A stretch of DNA of 36,569 nt from Cyanobacteriota bacterium (GTDB lineage: Bacteria > Acidobacteriota > Vicinamibacteria > Vicinamibacterales > UBA2999): assembly GCA_019752015.1 (NCBI GenBank), contig JAIEMQ010000017.1:1-36569 (forward strand), given 5' to 3'. The position numbers were made by a program, and so were the translations under genes. Shown here in pieces: positions 34,941-36,569 of the stretch. The notes beneath the pieces are model-generated. The model saw only the letters and a list, made by a program, of their open reading frames with translations, was not told the origin of the DNA and did no database searches. Each line of letters opens with the position of its first letter. Position 1 is the first letter of the stretch.

Positions 34941-36425
34941 ATGTCAGACATCACTCGCCGTGAGCTGCTGGGGGGCGCGGGCGCCGCCGCAGCCGCGCTG
35001 GCTGTCAATCCCGGAATCCTCCTCGCACAACCCAATGCGCCACGCGCCATCGTGTTCAGGAACACGACCGTGGTGAATCCGGATCTCGTGCAGAACGATG
35101 TCGCGCTCGCCGTTGTCGGCGACAAGATCGCGGCGATCGGCCCGAGCGATCAGATCCTGAAGAACTATCCGGATGCGGACGTCTACGATGGCCGCAACAA
35201 GGCGCTGTTCCCCGGACTGATCAACTGCCACGCGCATCTCACGGCAACGCTGCAGCGCGGTTTCAACGAGGACTTTGGTTTTCCGAATTCAGCGAAGCTG
35301 CCGGTTCAGCCCGGCTCACTGCTGCGGGGCGAAGAAGCGACGCTGATGACGGTGATCGGCGCGCTCGAAGCGATTCGCACGGGAACGACCACGTTCGTCG
35401 AAAACGCCGGAGGCATTTCAAGATACGCCGCCGCGTTATCGAAGACGGGACTGCGGTGGGTGTTCGCCGAATCGATCCGCGACAGCGAGAACGTGCCAGG
35501 ACCGTTGTCACCTGAAGGACTCGCGAAGAGCGAGACGCCGCGCTTCTCGCAGAAGCTGCGCGAAGAGGGCATGCAGCGCATCAACGATCTGTTCACCGCG
35601 TGGCACGGCAAGAACAACGGCCGCATCAGCGTGTTCCCTGCCGCGGCGCTGACCGAGACGTCGTCACCGGAGCTGCTGCGCGACGTCCGCGCCTTCGCGG
35701 ACAAGCACAATCTCGGTTACACGATTCACCTCAATCAGAGCGTTGCCGAGTGGGAATTCATGGTGAAGTTCCACAAGCTGCGCCCGGCGGCGTTTCTCGA
35801 TCGCCACGGTTTCCTCGGCCCGCGCCTGTTCGCGGCGCACGCGCGGTATGTCGACGCGAGCGAGATCGCGCTGCTCGGCAAGACGCGGACGATCATTTCG
35901 CATCAAGCCAACATGGCGGCCAACCGCGGCGTGATCCCGCCGATTCCGGCGCTGCGCGAGGCCGGCTGTCCGATCGCGCTCGGCACCGACAACAACACCA
36001 ACGACGTGTTCGAAGTGATGCGCATCGCGCTGCTGACCGAGCGCATTCGGCGCACCGATCCGTTCCCGGGCGTGCGGCCGCAGCCGGAGGACATCCTGGC
36101 CGACGCGACGGAAGGCGGCTCGCGCGCCGTCAACATGCAGGCGACCGTGGGCTCGCTCGAAGTGGGGAAGAAGGCGGACCTGTTCGTGCTCGACACGTTG
36201 AAGCCGTATCTCGTGCCGGCCGGCCGGTTGGTGTCGGCCGTCGTCCACGGCGGTCATCCGTCGGACATCGAGTCGGTGATGATCGACGGCGAGTTCGTGA
36301 TGCGCGGCAACAAGGTGCTGACGATGGATGAGGGCGCGATCATCCGCGAAGCCGATGCGGTGTCGAAGCGGATCTGGAACAAAGTTGGGCCGGTCAACAT
36401 TCCGAGGTTGCCCCGGCCAAAATAA
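34941..36425 (+). CDS. Tat-exported amidohydrolase (SsnA/AtzB-like)
   Basis: The 494-aa metal-dependent hydrolase has an N-terminal Tat signal (ITRRELLGG with the twin Arg at 6-7, then an Ala-rich core ending near LLAQ at 30). The amidohydrolase fold shows PGLINCHAHL (metal ligands His97 and His99), His263 in YTIHLNQS, His300 in FAAHARY and Asp350 in LGTDNN. GSLEVGKKADLFVLD marks the flanking sandwich domain. This ligand set is typical of the SsnA/TrzN/AtzB-like group acting on amidine or N-heterocyclic substrates such as guanine or triazines, but the substrate here is unknown. An ATG-equivalent start 13 codons upstream is rejected: the Tat motif fits ATG 34941 and TAGAAT lies upstream of it. 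Confidence 0.88.
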   Translation: MSDITRRELLGGAGAAAAALAVNPGILLAQPNAPRAIVFRNTTVVNPDLVQNDVALAVVGDKIAAIGPSDQILKNYPDADVYDGRNKALFPGLINCHAHLTATLQRGFNEDFGFPNSAKLPVQPGSLLRGEEATLMTVIGALEAIRTGTTTFVENAGGISRYAAALSKTGLRWVFAESIRDSENVPGPLSPEGLAKSETPRFSQKLREEGMQRINDLFTAWHGKNNGRISVFPAAALTETSSPELLRDVRAFADKHNLGYTIHLNQSVAEWEFMVKFHKLRPAAFLDRHGFLGPRLFAAHARYVDASEIALLGKTRTIISHQANMAANRGVIPPIPALREAGCPIALGTDNNTNDVFEVMRIALLTERIRRTDPFPGVRPQPEDILADATEGGSRAVNMQATVGSLEVGKKADLFVLDTLKPYLVPAGRLVSAVVHGGHPSDIESVMIDGEFVMRGNKVLTMDEGAIIREADAVSKRIWNKVGPVNIPRLPRPK

Positions 36426-36429
36426 TCGC

Positions 36430-36449
36430 GGTCCGCCTAAAGGCGGACC
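36430..36449. terminator. 8-bp hairpin 4 nt after the amidohydrolase stop
   Basis: GGTCCGCC-TAAA-GGCGGACC is a perfect 8-bp stem, partly shared with the first unit of the tandem array that follows. Confidence 0.5.
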
Positions 36450-36569
36450 CTCACAAAATATTTCCGTGGAGGTCCGGCCGCCTAAAGGCGGACCCTCACA
36501 ACATATTTCCGTGGAGGTCCGGCCGCCTAAAGGCGGACCCTCACAAAATATTTCCGTGGAGGTCCGGCC
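36435..36569. repeat. 45-bp tandem repeat array, three units, running off the window
   Basis: Units at 36435-36479, 36480-36524 and 36525-36569 are identical except for one base (CAAAATA versus CAACATA in the second). Each holds GCCTAAAGGC, CCTCACAAAATATTTCCG and TGGAGGTCCGGCC, so a hairpin can form in every unit. There is no spacer variation, so this is not a CRISPR array. The last base of the window is the last base of a unit; more copies may follow. Confidence 0.92.

Noticed and set aside
36435-36569. CRISPR array
   Set aside because: The repeat is contiguous with no variable spacers and there are no cas genes.

Overview
This is high-GC bacterial DNA, coding-dense on both strands, most consistent with a soil or sediment Acidobacteriota, probably Vicinamibacteria. 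That placement is an inference from gene content: a Gly-rich sortilin/BNR protein, an Oar-like TonB receptor with an N-terminal carboxypeptidase-regulatory domain, a DUF3500 protein, PadR beside a HAAS/RDD protein, a TMTC-like TPR membrane protein, and an in-frame repeat inside ligD. No rRNA or other phylogenetic marker is present to settle it.

Layout. 1-134 holds two copies of a ~35-bp tandem repeat. 135-6765 (+) carries a 67-aa protein, a secreted VPS10/BNR propeller protein, a small secreted lectin-like protein and a hybrid sensor kinase. 6792-7378 (-) encodes two small stress-type proteins. 7497-12335 (+) carries a lytic transglycosylase, an IlvB-type ThDP enzyme, an old-yellow-enzyme oxidoreductase and a LigD-type polymerase. 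On the minus strand, convergent with that polymerase, lie an ATP-dependent DNA ligase (12295-13353), a TonB-dependent receptor and an OFA-type MFS transporter (to 17617). 17658-20023 (+) carries an AlkZ-related protein, a secreted LprI-N protein and a YjbR protein, and a nitrilase-family amidase converges on them. 20844-21380 is an ArsR regulator with two operator palindromes, but its expected SRPBCC target is only a deletion remnant.

21299-25508 (-) holds two 4-bp-coupled gene pairs: PadR with HAAS/RDD, and a TMTC-like GT-C/TPR protein with a polyprenyl-phosphate sugar synthase-GtrA fusion that is frameshifted near its end. A tRNA-Arg(TCT) follows at 25608-25681. The right part holds a carboxypeptidase-regulatory-like secreted protein, an EF-hand exported protein with a DUF3500 protein (-), an RND efflux pair coupled by ATGA (+), a lipoprotein with an internally duplicated ~73-aa domain (-), and a Tat-exported amidohydrolase (+). 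The window ends inside a 45-bp tandem repeat array.

Themes that cut across genes: (i) many genes have a TANNAT-like -10 element only 5-11 nt before the start codon, suggesting leaderless or nearly leaderless transcripts; (ii) perfect hairpins without a U-tract begin 4-11 nt after several stop codons; (iii) short periodic repeats sit in gene junctions; (iv) a dispersed 22-nt repeat occurs once between genes and once, inverted and in frame, inside ligD. I see no CRISPR, phage, transposase or recognisable defence system. The best candidates for something undescribed are the duplicated lipoprotein domain, the decayed ArsR/SRPBCC locus and the repeat families.
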